From contig JADJZF010000006.1 in assembly GCA_016719395.1 (NCBI GenBank), forward strand, positions 62,001 through 126,000: DNA of 64,000 nt. The letters run 5' to 3'. The position numbers and the translations under genes are program-made. Shown in pieces: positions 44,022 to 53,049 of this stretch; the stretch's first letter is position 1, and every line of letters starts with the position of its first letter. Under the pieces are notes generated by a model. The model ran no database searches. It had not been told where the DNA came from and saw only the letters and a list, made by a program, of their open reading frames with translations. Source of the stretch: Candidatus Amarobacter glycogenicus. Lineage in GTDB: Bacteria; Chloroflexota; Dehalococcoidia; Tepidiformales; Tepidiformaceae.

Positions 44022-45448
44022 TCGCCGGCGGCCGGCGATTGAACTGCAGCCTGGGCTGCCGCGCGCTTCTGGAAGTCACTCAAGAACTCGCCCATCGTCT
44101 TCTGGGCGTCTGCTGCGCAGGTGCGAGCAGCTTCGTAGGCGAACCACGTCCCAAGCGTCATCACTACCGAGGTGGCGAGCAGCATTGCCCACCGCAAGCT
44201 ATCGCCGTCGTTCATGTCGGCGAACGCCTGGAAAGCCTCCGATATGCCGCCGATGGCGAGCGGTGCAGCCGCAGCCCCGCACACCGCCAGGGCGAGCCCG
44301 AACGCCGCGAATGCCTGTGCCCGGATCCGGGGCGGCGATACGGCCGCGATGATCGAGACGAGCCCCACGGTCCCGACCGAGGCGAGCAGGGCGCCGGCCG
44401 TCAGCAGGAAGATGCAGATGCCGGCCGAGGGAATGACGAACGCCAGTGACCAGGTGACGGTGAGCAGGCCAGCGCCCCAGGCGCCCACCTTGCCGAGGTA
44501 GCCGAAGCCCTTTCCCAGGCTCCTGTCTGCGAACGGCCCCCCGTACCAGCTCCCGATGAAACCGGCGAATGCCAGGATTGCCAGGGCGCCGGCCGCTTCC
44601 TCTGTGGAGAAGTCGTACCGCCGTTCGAAGAACGCAGGGATCCAGAAGACGACTCCGAAGAGCGAGAAACCGAAGGCCGCGTTCGTGAAGATGAGCATCC
44701 GCAGCGACCGGATACGCCAGACACTGCCGAGGCTCTCGAAGAAACCCAGCTTGTCCGGCGGATCGTTCAGGAAGCTCGCGAACATCGGGTCCTGTTTCGC
44801 GGCGGCGAGAAGGTCGGCTTCGCCCCGGCCTGGCTCACGCAGGCGCCACGCGTAGATACCCAGCAAAAGGCCGGGGACGGCCGCCGCGGCGAAGCCCCAG
44901 CGCCAGCCAACCGCCCCGACGATGATGCCGCCAATGACTGCGCCGATCACCTGCCCCAGCGGGTTCGCTGAACGGTGATAGCCCAGTGCGCGCCCCCGCA
45001 CGCTGACCGGGTAGTAGTCCGAAAGCAGACTTCCGTGCGTAGGGATGATCGTGCCCTGGCCGAACCCCAGGAGGGCCCTTGTGAGAAACAGCTGGATGAA
45101 GTTCGAGGATGCCGCCGCGAACAACCCCGCTGTCCCCCAGACGATTGCGCCGGCGGAGAGGATGTTCACGCGCCGCCAGCGATCTGACCAGTTCCCTGCC
45201 GGCAGGCTGATGATGCCGGTGATGAAGATCACGGCCAGGGGAAGGAGGGCAACGGTCAGGTCAGAAAGGCCAAAGTCTTCGCGAATGCTATCGAGAGCGA
45301 CGGCGAGGACGGCCCGGTCGAACTCGTCGACAGCGTTCAGGATGAAGAGGACGACGAGCGGCGCCAGCCCAAAGTCCTTCAGTTTCGGTCGGCGTGCGGA
45401 AGGTGGAGCCGGCGGTTCGGACTCGCCGGGAGAAGCGCTGGCGGCCAA
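44018..45448 (-). CDS. MFS transporter
   Basis: About 476 residues from a TTG at 45448; the frame is open up to an ATG at 45604 inside the upstream gene and no better start is visible, so the start is uncertain. Twelve hydrophobic segments, with FGLAPLVVLFILNAVDEFDR at the first and GNWSDRWRRVN as motif A. The central loop is long and charged (EADLLAAAKQDPMFASFLND). It resembles spinster-like/aromatic-acid MFS carriers. Substrate unknown. Confidence 0.8.
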   Translation of the reverse strand: MAASASPGESEPPAPPSARRPKLKDFGLAPLVVLFILNAVDEFDRAVLAVALDSIREDFGLSDLTVALLPLAVIFITGIISLPAGNWSDRWRRVNILSAGAIVWGTAGLFAAASSNFIQLFLTRALLGFGQGTIIPTHGSLLSDYYPVSVRGRALGYHRSANPLGQVIGAVIGGIIVGAVGWRWGFAAAAVPGLLLGIYAWRLREPGRGEADLLAAAKQDPMFASFLNDPPDKLGFFESLGSVWRIRSLRMLIFTNAAFGFSLFGVVFWIPAFFERRYDFSTEEAAGALAILAFAGFIGSWYGGPFADRSLGKGFGYLGKVGAWGAGLLTVTWSLAFVIPSAGICIFLLTAGALLASVGTVGLVSIIAAVSPPRIRAQAFAAFGLALAVCGAAAAPLAIGGISEAFQAFADMNDGDSLRWAMLLATSVVMTLGTWFAYEAARTCAADAQKTMGEFLSDFQKRAAAQAAVQSPAAGD

Positions 45449-45507
45449 GCGCGGTACCCCGAATGGTGTGGCTTCGCGAAAGGATACGTGATGCCTGCCG
45501 AAAGGAC

Positions 45508-46065
45508 TTACCGGGGGGCCATCACCGACCCATCCTTCCTCACGAACCGGCCCGGCTGCGGGACCCCGTCGGTCATCGCACGCGGCTCCAGCTTGTTCTC
45601 GCACCAGCGGTCGAGTGTGTCGCGGTCGCTCACGAACTCCATCCTGGGGACCGCGTAACCGCAGGAGGTCTGGACGGCATCGACGTCAACAAGAAAAGCC
45701 TGCCGGACGTAGGGATGGAAGTCACCGGAGAATGCGTTGCGGTGCTGAGACAGCTCAGGAGCGTCCAAGTCTACGCGTCGCCCCCGGCCGTACAACCGGA
45801 GGACCCCGGCGGGCCCATCGAAGCTGCACACCATGAGGGTGATGCGGTCGTTGCCGGCGAGGTGTTTCGCGGTCTCGTTTCCGCTGCCGGGATAGTCCAG
45901 GTATCCGACAAGGTTCGGGCCCAGTACGCGCAGCAGCGTGCGGCCTTTCGGCGACAGGTTCACGAGTCCGTCCGGGTCAGCACCGGCAGTCGCGACAAAG
46001 AAGATGTGCTGCCTCTCGATGAGTGCTCTTCGGGCGTCGTCGATATGGTCGTACCAGTCGGCCAT
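45508..46065 (-). CDS. Pyridoxamine 5'-phosphate oxidase family protein
   Basis: 185 residues. The split-barrel start ALIERQHIFFVATAG, then GLVNLSPKGRTLLRVLGPNL, GYLDYPGSGNETAKHL and DRITLMVCSFDGPAGVLRLY match the PNPOx-like group that includes F420- and FMN-binding proteins, often called 'PPOX class'. It is not pyridoxine oxidase itself. A second, different PPOX protein is at 57084. Confidence 0.88.
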   Translation of the reverse strand: MADWYDHIDDARRALIERQHIFFVATAGADPDGLVNLSPKGRTLLRVLGPNLVGYLDYPGSGNETAKHLAGNDRITLMVCSFDGPAGVLRLYGRGRRVDLDAPELSQHRNAFSGDFHPYVRQAFLVDVDAVQTSCGYAVPRMEFVSDRDTLDRWCENKLEPRAMTDGVPQPGRFVRKDGSVMAPR

Positions 46066-46176
46066 GTGTCCCTCCGGCCAGGTCTTGCTGTGTTACCCTT
46101 ATGGTGCGCCGCGGGGGGCCGTCCGCGTAACGACCATCGCCCGGTCCAGCGAGACGCCGATTGGCCCGTTTTGAGG

Positions 46177-47286
46177 TTAGAGGAACGGGTTGGCGGCAGC
46201 GGCGATGCCGAAGGTCTCCGCGACCGGACCGCGGACGAGTTGCCCTTTGTACGTGCTCAGCGACTCGGCCAGCGCACGATCCCGACTCAACGCCCCATCA
46301 AGGCCGAAGTTCGCCAGTGCTTCGACGTACGGGAGCGTCGCGCTCGTCAGCGCCTGGGTACTGGTGGCCGGCACCGCACCCGGCATGTTTGTCACGCAGT
46401 AGTGGACGACGCCTTCCTCGATGTAGATCGGGTCGCTATGGCTCGTCGGTCGGCTGGTCTCTGCTGCGCCGCCCTGGTCGATCGAAACGTCGACGATGAC
46501 GGCTCCCGGGCCCATCGATCGCACCATCGGCCGCGTGACGACCTTCGGTGCGGCCGCTCCCGGAACAAGCACTGAAAGGATCGCGAGGTCGGCGCCAACC
46601 AGCTCCTCGGCCACTCCTTGCGGCGAAGAGACGCGCGTGCCGATGCGCCCACCGAAGTTCTCCTGCAGATAGTGCAGCCGGGCGAGGTCCCTCGACATGA
46701 CGATGACGCGTGCATCGAGGCCCATCAGGACTCGTGCCGCGGCGGTCGCCACCGTGCCGGAGCCGATGATGACGACTTTGCCGGGCGGGACGCCGGCGAC
46801 GCCGCCGAGGAGCTTGCCTCGCCCCGGGCCGGGATGCTTAAGCAGCTGTGCGCCGATTTCCGCTGCCATCCGTCCGGCGACCTGCGACATGGGCGCGAGC
46901 AACGGGAGGTAGCCGTTTGATGTGCGTACCAGTTCATAGGCGAGGGACGTGCAGCCGGATTCCATGAGCCGTTCGGTGAGTTCCCGTTCGGCCGCCAGGT
47001 GGAGGTAGGTGAAGAGCGTGAGGCCCTTCCGCAGGAAGCGGTATTCGCTCTCCACCGGCTCCTTCACTTTGACGACCAGGTCGCAGGTCGCCCAAACCTC
47101 ATCTGCGGTCGCGAGCGGCTGGCCAACGAAGGCGACGTAGGCGGCATCTGAGTGGCCCGACTTTTCGCCGCAACCAGCTTCGAACACCACATCGTGGCCA
47201 TCAGCGGTGAGCGCGAACGCCCCCTCTGGAGTGAGGCCCACGCGGGCCTCGCCGTCTTTACGCTCCCGTACCGTTCCAACTCGCAT
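46177..47286 (-). CDS. ald: Alanine dehydrogenase
   Basis: 369 residues from the ATG at 47286. VGTVRERKDGEARVGLTPEG at the start, the Lys-containing VKVKEP, FTYLHLAAERELTERL, then the NAD-binding region (VVIIGSGTVATAAARVLMGL) and NMPGAVPATSTQALTSATLPY. These fit alanine dehydrogenase, which converts alanine and pyruvate with NAD. It also resembles the NAD-domain of transhydrogenase alpha, but the length and the C-terminal motifs favour Ald. Confidence 0.93.
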   Translation of the reverse strand: MRVGTVRERKDGEARVGLTPEGAFALTADGHDVVFEAGCGEKSGHSDAAYVAFVGQPLATADEVWATCDLVVKVKEPVESEYRFLRKGLTLFTYLHLAAERELTERLMESGCTSLAYELVRTSNGYLPLLAPMSQVAGRMAAEIGAQLLKHPGPGRGKLLGGVAGVPPGKVVIIGSGTVATAAARVLMGLDARVIVMSRDLARLHYLQENFGGRIGTRVSSPQGVAEELVGADLAILSVLVPGAAAPKVVTRPMVRSMGPGAVIVDVSIDQGGAAETSRPTSHSDPIYIEEGVVHYCVTNMPGAVPATSTQALTSATLPYVEALANFGLDGALSRDRALAESLSTYKGQLVRGPVAETFGIAAAANPFL

Positions 47287-47458
47287 CGTCGCCCCCTGGC
47301 CTCGCCGTCCCAATCGTACACACGTCAACCGATCTTTCACCTGAAATGCCGGAAAGGCCGCCCACGGGGACCGTGCTGGAGAACCCGGGGTGTGCCGACG
47401 CTCATAGCAAATGGATGCCGTTCCCGCGCGGTTTGCGGGCAGGGGAGAGGGACGAGCG

Positions 47459-48841
47459 ATGCAGCACGGGCTATCTCGGTCAGATTCGAAACGCTGGCGC
47501 CTCGCGGTGGCGTTTGCGGCGTTCGGACTGCTCGCCTGGGGGTTTGCTGCTGCGCTCACGGTTGCTCCCGCGGACGCCCAGTCTGGCGGCGGGGAGCAGT
47601 TCCACGATGTCGATGCCGTCCTCCTCGTGGAACAGGACGGCGAGTTCTTCTACGTAAAGATCGAACTCTTTGTTTTCGACAACGGCGACGGGACGTTCGC
47701 CGAGGCAGCAGAGTCTGCCAGGGCCGAAATGGCGTCCCGTTTCCCAGGTGCGCTCCTGCTCGAAGATGAGTCGGTGAGCGCTGCCTACGTGACCAGCGGC
47801 TTCAAGTGGATGTCGCCGCCCGTTGTCTGGGGTTACAACAGCTCAGGGGCGCCAGGTGGCCTTTCCGGCGCGAGCGCGGCACTCAGCGCCGCAGCGAACA
47901 CCTGGGGCCAGCAGGGCGCTCCGGTCTCGCTCAGCGGAGGCGGGGCCAGCGGTGCGGGCACGGGCGCCTGCGGCGGTGGCGGCACCGACGGCACGAACAC
48001 GGTTGGCTGGTCGGCACAGGGGGGTTCGGTGCTCGCGGTCACTTGCACCTGGTTCAGTTCCACCGGTAGCCCGTTCAAGCCGGCCGTCGAGTTCGACATG
48101 CAGATCGACCCGGAGTGGAACTGGACGACCGGCAACCCCATCCAGGTCGACCTCCAGAGCGTCGCCCTCCATGAATTCGGACACGCCCTCGGCCTGAATC
48201 ACTCGGCCCAGTCTGAGGCCGTGATGTACCCCAGCTACACCAACGGCACGAACAAGCGCACGCCGCAAGCCGATGATGTGGCCGGGCTCCAGGCCATTTA
48301 TGGCGTGACCGGCGGCCCAACGAACACACCTACCAACACGCCTTCCGCGACGAACACGCCGACCAGGACACCCACGCCGGGGGCCACTTCAACTCCGACA
48401 AAGACGCCAACACCGGGGAACACGCCGACTCCCGGTGGACCCACTTCGACACCGACGCAGCCACTGCCGACGAGTACGCCGACTGTACCGGGCTCGACGG
48501 CTCCGCCAACGACCAACACTCCAGCGCCGACCGCAACGCAGCCGTTGCCAACGAGCACTCCGACCCAGGCGGCCTCAGCGACACCGACGCCCGGGTCTTC
48601 CCTCCCGCTGTTGCCAGGGGCGAACCTGCTCGCCTGGCCCGGAGGCGATGCCCCGATCGCGCAGGCGGTTGCCGGCGTGCCGAACCTGAAGGTTGTGTAC
48701 GCCTATGACCCGGTGACGCGCTCGTGGACCCGGTACATTCCCGGTGCTCCCTCGGTCGTGAACAACCTGCTGACGCTGAAGCAGGGCGTGGCCTACTGGT
48801 TCATCGCCACCGGAGCAGCCCAGGTCCCCTTCCAGCCCTGA
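47459..48841 (+). CDS. Matrixin-like metalloprotease with Thr/Pro linker and GWN module
   Basis: 460 residues from the ATG at 47459. Signal segment (LAVAFAAFGLLAWGFAAAL), a helical/beta pro-region, then an M10-type protease domain (~120-290) with the zinc site HEFGHALGLNHS and a Met-turn (EAVMYPSY). A Thr/Pro linker (~295-395) leads to the GWN module (GANLLAWPGGD, VYAYDPVTRSWTRYIPGAPS, LLTLKQGVAYWF). Secreted zinc protease; substrate unknown. A hairpin follows, then a second, related gene. Confidence 0.85.
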   Translation: MQHGLSRSDSKRWRLAVAFAAFGLLAWGFAAALTVAPADAQSGGGEQFHDVDAVLLVEQDGEFFYVKIELFVFDNGDGTFAEAAESARAEMASRFPGALLLEDESVSAAYVTSGFKWMSPPVVWGYNSSGAPGGLSGASAALSAAANTWGQQGAPVSLSGGGASGAGTGACGGGGTDGTNTVGWSAQGGSVLAVTCTWFSSTGSPFKPAVEFDMQIDPEWNWTTGNPIQVDLQSVALHEFGHALGLNHSAQSEAVMYPSYTNGTNKRTPQADDVAGLQAIYGVTGGPTNTPTNTPSATNTPTRTPTPGATSTPTKTPTPGNTPTPGGPTSTPTQPLPTSTPTVPGSTAPPTTNTPAPTATQPLPTSTPTQAASATPTPGSSLPLLPGANLLAWPGGDAPIAQAVAGVPNLKVVYAYDPVTRSWTRYIPGAPSVVNNLLTLKQGVAYWFIATGAAQVPFQP

Positions 48842-48860
48842 GGCCCGGATACGAGTCCCG

Positions 48861-48893
48861 CAGCCACCCTCCTCTCCACGAGCAGGGTGGCTG
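48861..48893 (+). terminator. 10-bp perfect hairpin between the two proteases
   Basis: CAGCCACCCT and AGGGTGGCTG pair across 13 bases. It lies 20 bases after the first protease stop and 69 bases before the start of the next. Confidence 0.65.
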
Positions 48894-48961
48894 TGCGTAT
48901 CCCCGGTCGCAGCGACGCGGGAGAATGCTTGTTCGAGCGGGAGCGCCCGGGAGGAGTCGGG

Positions 48962-50056
48962 GTGATCCGTAACGTCGTCGTGCTGGGGCTAGTTTCCGCA
49001 ATGCTGGCGGCCATGTCCGGGTCCTGGTTCGCGTCAGCCTCCGAAGGCAGTGCCGGCGTCTACGTGGTCGAATTCCCCATGGCGACCTCGGGCGGTGAGG
49101 TACGGCTCAGGTTCGATGTAGCAGCCGGGTCGCTGGAAGAAGCGGAGCACGCGGCGCGGACAGCGGCGGCCCGCCTGGCTCCAGACGCAGGAGTTTGGCC
49201 CCCGTCTTCCGCGTCTGCGGCCTGGCAAAGCTGGTTGTGGCAATGGGCGCCCGGTGAGATCCCTGTGCCCGTGGCATACAACCCCGTGGACGCGCCACCG
49301 GGCGTCGGCCCGGCTGCTGTCATCGCCGGGTTGCAGGCGTGGTCTTCGGTTGCGACATCATCCTTCCGCTTCAGGTACGCGGGGATCACGGACCACACGG
49401 CTTCGATCCTCCAGTCCGGGCCAGACGGAGAGAATGTCGTCTCGTGGGCCTCGCTCCCGTGCGAAGTCGGATGTGTCCTCGGCATCACGTCGAAGGGAGC
49501 CGCCCGCGAAGTCGACATGCTCCTCAACAGCAACCCCGATGCCGTGCAGCAAATGGGGACAGAGGCGACGCTGGACTGGCGGACCGTGATCCTCCACGAA
49601 CTGGGCCACATGGCGGGCCTGGAACACTCTTGCCCGGCGCCGTTTGGCCCATGCACGGCTGCCGAAGCGACGGCGGTGATGTATTGGGCGTACACCGGGA
49701 CACTCCGGAAACTGGCGCCCGACGACATCGCCGGGCTCGCAGCGCTGTACCCGCTTGCGGGGCCCCCTCTTCCGTCTGCCTCCCCGCCGCCGGGCGCAAC
49801 GCCTGCACTGACGCCGTTCCCCGAACTGACGGTCATCGTGGAGCGGGGCTGGAACCTCCTGGTCCTCCCGGCCGGTCCGATCCCACCAGTCGCCGCGGCG
49901 CTCCCGTGTATTGAGGCACTCTACGAATACCGCGATGAGGCCTGGACCGCATGGATCCGCACGGTAACGGCGGGCCTGCAGGGCTTCGCGGAGATCGTCG
50001 AGGGCAGGGCCTACTGGGCCTGGTCACGTGGGTCCTGCGCCCACATCTTCCCTTGA
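48962..50056 (+). CDS. Second matrixin-like metalloprotease with GWN-like module
   Basis: 364 residues from a GTG at 48962, about seven bases after GGGAGGAG; earlier in-frame starts lack a signal. Signal (VVVLGLVSAMLAAMSGSWFA). The zinc site is HELGHMAGLEHS and the Met-turn EATAVMYWAY. The C-terminus (~290-364) has a shorter GWN-like module (RGWNLLVLPAG, LYEYRDEAWTAW, VEGRAYWAW) without the YxPGxP core. The Thr/Pro linker is short. Paralogue of the previous gene with weak similarity outside the zinc site. Confidence 0.83.
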   Translation: MIRNVVVLGLVSAMLAAMSGSWFASASEGSAGVYVVEFPMATSGGEVRLRFDVAAGSLEEAEHAARTAAARLAPDAGVWPPSSASAAWQSWLWQWAPGEIPVPVAYNPVDAPPGVGPAAVIAGLQAWSSVATSSFRFRYAGITDHTASILQSGPDGENVVSWASLPCEVGCVLGITSKGAAREVDMLLNSNPDAVQQMGTEATLDWRTVILHELGHMAGLEHSCPAPFGPCTAAEATAVMYWAYTGTLRKLAPDDIAGLAALYPLAGPPLPSASPPPGATPALTPFPELTVIVERGWNLLVLPAGPIPPVAAALPCIEALYEYRDEAWTAWIRTVTAGLQGFAEIVEGRAYWAWSRGSCAHIFP

Positions 50057-50059
50057 GAC

Positions 50060-51415
50060 CTACCGGTATCGGCTCTCATCGAGGGTCAGGTAGAAGAAGT
50101 CGCGCTCTCGTGTGCCGAGGAAGTTCGCCGCAGAGGGCGACATGCTGTCCATGAATTTGTCGGCTCTCACGCTGCCGTCGGGCTGCGGGTAGAAGAGGGC
50201 GGTGCTGATGTACGGACCGTTGATGTCCAGCTGCATCGCCATGTATGCCCCGGCGGAGTACATCGCCTTCGCGAGCGTGTCGGCACTCAGGGAGTTGCCC
50301 GCACCGATGAGCAGGTTCCCGTCTTTCGTGATCCCGACGGCCGAGCGCCAGGTGATGAACTCTGAGGAGTTTACGTTCACGTAGCCCCAGGTATCGTTCC
50401 CTTCCGTGGTCCGCCTGCTCACCTGGCCGCCGTCGACAAGAAGGATGACGTTCTGGCGGCAGGCTTCGAAGTTGTCTTCCCACGTAAAGTCGCGGCCATA
50501 CTCGCCCATCTTCAGCGTCCCGTCCTTGGAGACGCAGAGCGTGGCAAGGCCGTTCCGCATCTTCATGTATTCCTTGCCGTTCGCCACCATCCCATAACTG
50601 CCGTGCGGGCCCTTGAAGCCGCCGTTGAAGGCGACCAGGAGGGACTTGTAGTCGTCCTTGGGGATGACACCGGGCCCTTTCACACCCCGATCGCCGCCGG
50701 GTTCCAATGTGCCGCCGACCATCTTCAGCAGGATGCGCCGCTTGTCGACCAGCAGGACGCCCACGGACGCATACGGCCTCGACTTGTCTGGTCGGATGAA
50801 GGTCTTGGCCATGAGCGTCTCGCCGGCGGTGTTGCGGGGCAGGCCGGTGGTGCTCCACGTGCCTTCACCCGGTTGAGGGTCGCTGAAGATGACCTGTGTG
50901 ACGGGGAACTGCATGGGGAGCGGGCCAAGAGCTTCTGCGGTCAGGGTCTGGCCGCCGTCCCGGCCAGTGCCGACGAAATAGGTGAGTTCCCGGGCGGCGC
51001 TCTGCGGAACGAACTGGACCTGCAGTTCCTTGGTCTCAAAGGGATTCTCTTCGCCGCCCAGCAGCCGGTACTTCACCTTGTGGGCGCGATCCTCGATCTG
51101 GAAGGCCCAGCCTTCCAGGCGGGCGGTGTTTTCATCGCCGATGACCTTTCGCGAGAAGTCGGCTGCTTGCGGCGCGATCTGGTCTTTCTGGCTGTATGCG
51201 CCGCCTGCACCGACGATAAAGAGGGCGGCCGCGGCGAGGAGTGCTCGCTTCCAGGTGACTCGACGGCCCCTCGCGGGGCCGGACTGCCCCGGCGCTTGAG
51301 CTCCGTCCGCCAGCTGGTCCGGCTCGGAGGCCGAGGACGATGCGCCCTGCGCCAGTGCCTCGGCGGCAACCGGCTGCAACAATTCGGCGCGCCGGATACT
51401 AATCCTCCTGAGCAT
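50060..51415 (-). CDS. Phosphodiester glycosidase (NAGPA-like) family protein
   Basis: 451 residues from the ATG at 51415. A cytoplasmic N-terminus, one TM helix (ALLAAAALFIVGAGGAYS), then a linker and an outer domain. FNGGFKGPHGSYGMVANGKE, VILLVDGGQVSRR and MQLDINGPYI match the phosphodiester glycosidase domain (NAGPA, DUF2233). Homologues act on sugar phosphodiesters or exopolysaccharide. Convergent with the protease, 3 bases apart. The target is unknown. Confidence 0.85.
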   Translation of the reverse strand: MLRRISIRRAELLQPVAAEALAQGASSSASEPDQLADGAQAPGQSGPARGRRVTWKRALLAAAALFIVGAGGAYSQKDQIAPQAADFSRKVIGDENTARLEGWAFQIEDRAHKVKYRLLGGEENPFETKELQVQFVPQSAARELTYFVGTGRDGGQTLTAEALGPLPMQFPVTQVIFSDPQPGEGTWSTTGLPRNTAGETLMAKTFIRPDKSRPYASVGVLLVDKRRILLKMVGGTLEPGGDRGVKGPGVIPKDDYKSLLVAFNGGFKGPHGSYGMVANGKEYMKMRNGLATLCVSKDGTLKMGEYGRDFTWEDNFEACRQNVILLVDGGQVSRRTTEGNDTWGYVNVNSSEFITWRSAVGITKDGNLLIGAGNSLSADTLAKAMYSAGAYMAMQLDINGPYISTALFYPQPDGSVRADKFMDSMSPSAANFLGTRERDFFYLTLDESRYR

Positions 51416-51479
51416 CAATGCGAAGTCTAGCAAGACGTAACCAAGCGGCAATCAAGGCTGCCCAGTCGAGCGCGGATCC

Positions 51480-52472
51480 TTACCGGAGGAGCGTTTCCAC
51501 CGCGCGCCCGAACTCCACCGGGTCCGTCGTGTCGATGCTGACGTTGTGGACATCCACTCCCAGTTCCTCGTCTTCGCGAATGCGCGAAAGGCACTCGTCC
51601 GCATTGCCGGAGAAGCCGAGGTCCTGGAGCAGCTCATCGGGGATCGCTGCGGCGCCCGCCGCCGACCCGTGGTCGTCGAAAGCCTTCTTGATGGCGGCCG
51701 CTTCGTCAGCGTACCCATAGCGGGAGAGCTGGTTGTAGTAGAACGTCCCCATCCGGGCGATGTAGAACGCCATGAAGCCCCGGCCTTTGTCTCGGGCAGC
51801 CGGGTCGTTGCTCACCGTGACGCCGCCTGCTTTCACTTCGATGGCTTTCGGGTCTCGTCCCGCCGCCGCGGCCCAGCCGCGGAATTCGTCGATCTGTTGC
51901 TTGAGCGCGCTCCGCGGGATGAATGCGGGCATCCAGCCATCGGCGACCTCGGCGGTCATCTTCACGCTCTTGGGGTGGAGCGTGGCGAGGTACACCGGGA
52001 TGTGGTCGCGCACTGGCTTGAACCGCAGTGTGAAACCCTTGTCGAAATTGAACCACTTCCCGTGGTACACGAGTTTTTCGCCGCGCATGAGCATGTTGAT
52101 GACCTCGACCGTTTCGCGGAGGCGGGCGAGCGACGGTTGGAAGGGCACTCCGTGGAATTGTTCGACCACGTTCGCGCTGGATGCACCGAGCCCGATAATC
52201 GCGCGGCCGCCGCTCCACTCGTCGAGGGTTGCGAAGTGCTGTGCGAGCGCTCCCGGCGTCCGCGAGTAGGCGTTCACGATCCCGGTAGCGAGCTTGATCC
52301 GCTCGGTCTTTTCAGCGATTGAGATGAGCAGAGAGAACGCATCCCTGGCCCAGCCTTCGGGCACCCAGAACGAGTCGATACCGGTTTCGTCGGCGATCTT
52401 CGCCAGCGAGATGGCATCCTCGCGCTTCATGTCGAACTGCCAGGTAATCCCTACGGAGAGTTTTCGGGTCAT
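51480..52472 (-). CDS. LLM-class F420-dependent-type oxidoreductase
   Basis: 330 residues, TIM-barrel luciferase-like family. The start LSVGITWQFDMKREDAISLA, DSFWVPEGWARDAFSLLISI, GRAIIGLGASS and VYLATLHPKSVKMTAEVADG are typical of the F420-dependent group. It would use F420H2 (or FMNH2) to reduce a substrate that is not known. The 321 bases between its start and the next gene (52473-52793) hold nothing I can name. Confidence 0.88.
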   Translation of the reverse strand: MTRKLSVGITWQFDMKREDAISLAKIADETGIDSFWVPEGWARDAFSLLISIAEKTERIKLATGIVNAYSRTPGALAQHFATLDEWSGGRAIIGLGASSANVVEQFHGVPFQPSLARLRETVEVINMLMRGEKLVYHGKWFNFDKGFTLRFKPVRDHIPVYLATLHPKSVKMTAEVADGWMPAFIPRSALKQQIDEFRGWAAAAGRDPKAIEVKAGGVTVSNDPAARDKGRGFMAFYIARMGTFYYNQLSRYGYADEAAAIKKAFDDHGSAAGAAAIPDELLQDLGFSGNADECLSRIREDEELGVDVHNVSIDTTDPVEFGRAVETLLR

Positions 52473-52793
52473 GCGGGGCCTCGGATTAGTGGTGTGGTGC
52501 GCCGACGATACCCCAGCCGCTCCGAGCGCGCTCCGGGGCGGGCGCTATTCGCTGCGGTGCGAGTTGGGCGAGCTGGTATGTGCCAGGCCTATGGCCCCGC
52601 CCGAGGGGCGTTCAACCGATAGCTGGGAGCTATGGCAGTCGTGGGAACTCCCGGTTTGACTGCCTAACTGCCGGACTGGTCCTCTCGTAGATTCGGCTGA
52701 GAGCCACCCCTGTTCCAGGCAGTCGGCCCGCGGACTCCTCATGGCTCGCGAGCTGGCTCCTGGGAGGGAGTCCGGGCTTGTGGAGCTACGCCG

Positions 52794-53015
52794 GTGCAAG
52801 TGGAACAACGACTCTCGGTCCTGCGCCAGGGTATGCGGATTCGGAACCGCAACGGACTTCCAGTGGGCTTTGTCCGCGAAGTAAGCGGGCGCTCAGTACT
52901 CGTTGGCGAACCCCAGGGCCCACGGGTCTTCTGGATCGATGGCTCCATGGTGTCCGGCGTCGATCGAGGCGAAGTCGTCCTTGGCACGGGAGAACCCCTC
53001 AGCCCTCTCACCTGA
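52794..53015 (+). CDS. Small beta-rich protein of unknown family
   Basis: 73 residues. The pattern MRIRNRNGLPVGFVREVSGR and VFWIDGSMVSGVDRGEVV suggests a small SH3/PRC-barrel-like fold as in DUF2171 proteins. A GTG start at 52794 or the ATG at 52833 are both possible. It is 34 bases ahead of the DUF1786 gene on the same strand. Confidence 0.5.
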   Translation: MQVEQRLSVLRQGMRIRNRNGLPVGFVREVSGRSVLVGEPQGPRVFWIDGSMVSGVDRGEVVLGTGEPLSPLT

Positions 53016-53049
53016 TCCCGCAGCCCTGGAGCCGCCCTACACTGTCTCC

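Noticed and set aside
27500..51400. Classic LPxTG sorting signals for the two sortases
   Set aside because: I read the C-termini of all secreted proteins in the cluster and found none; only a weak LPPSAG variant in the 27628 protein.
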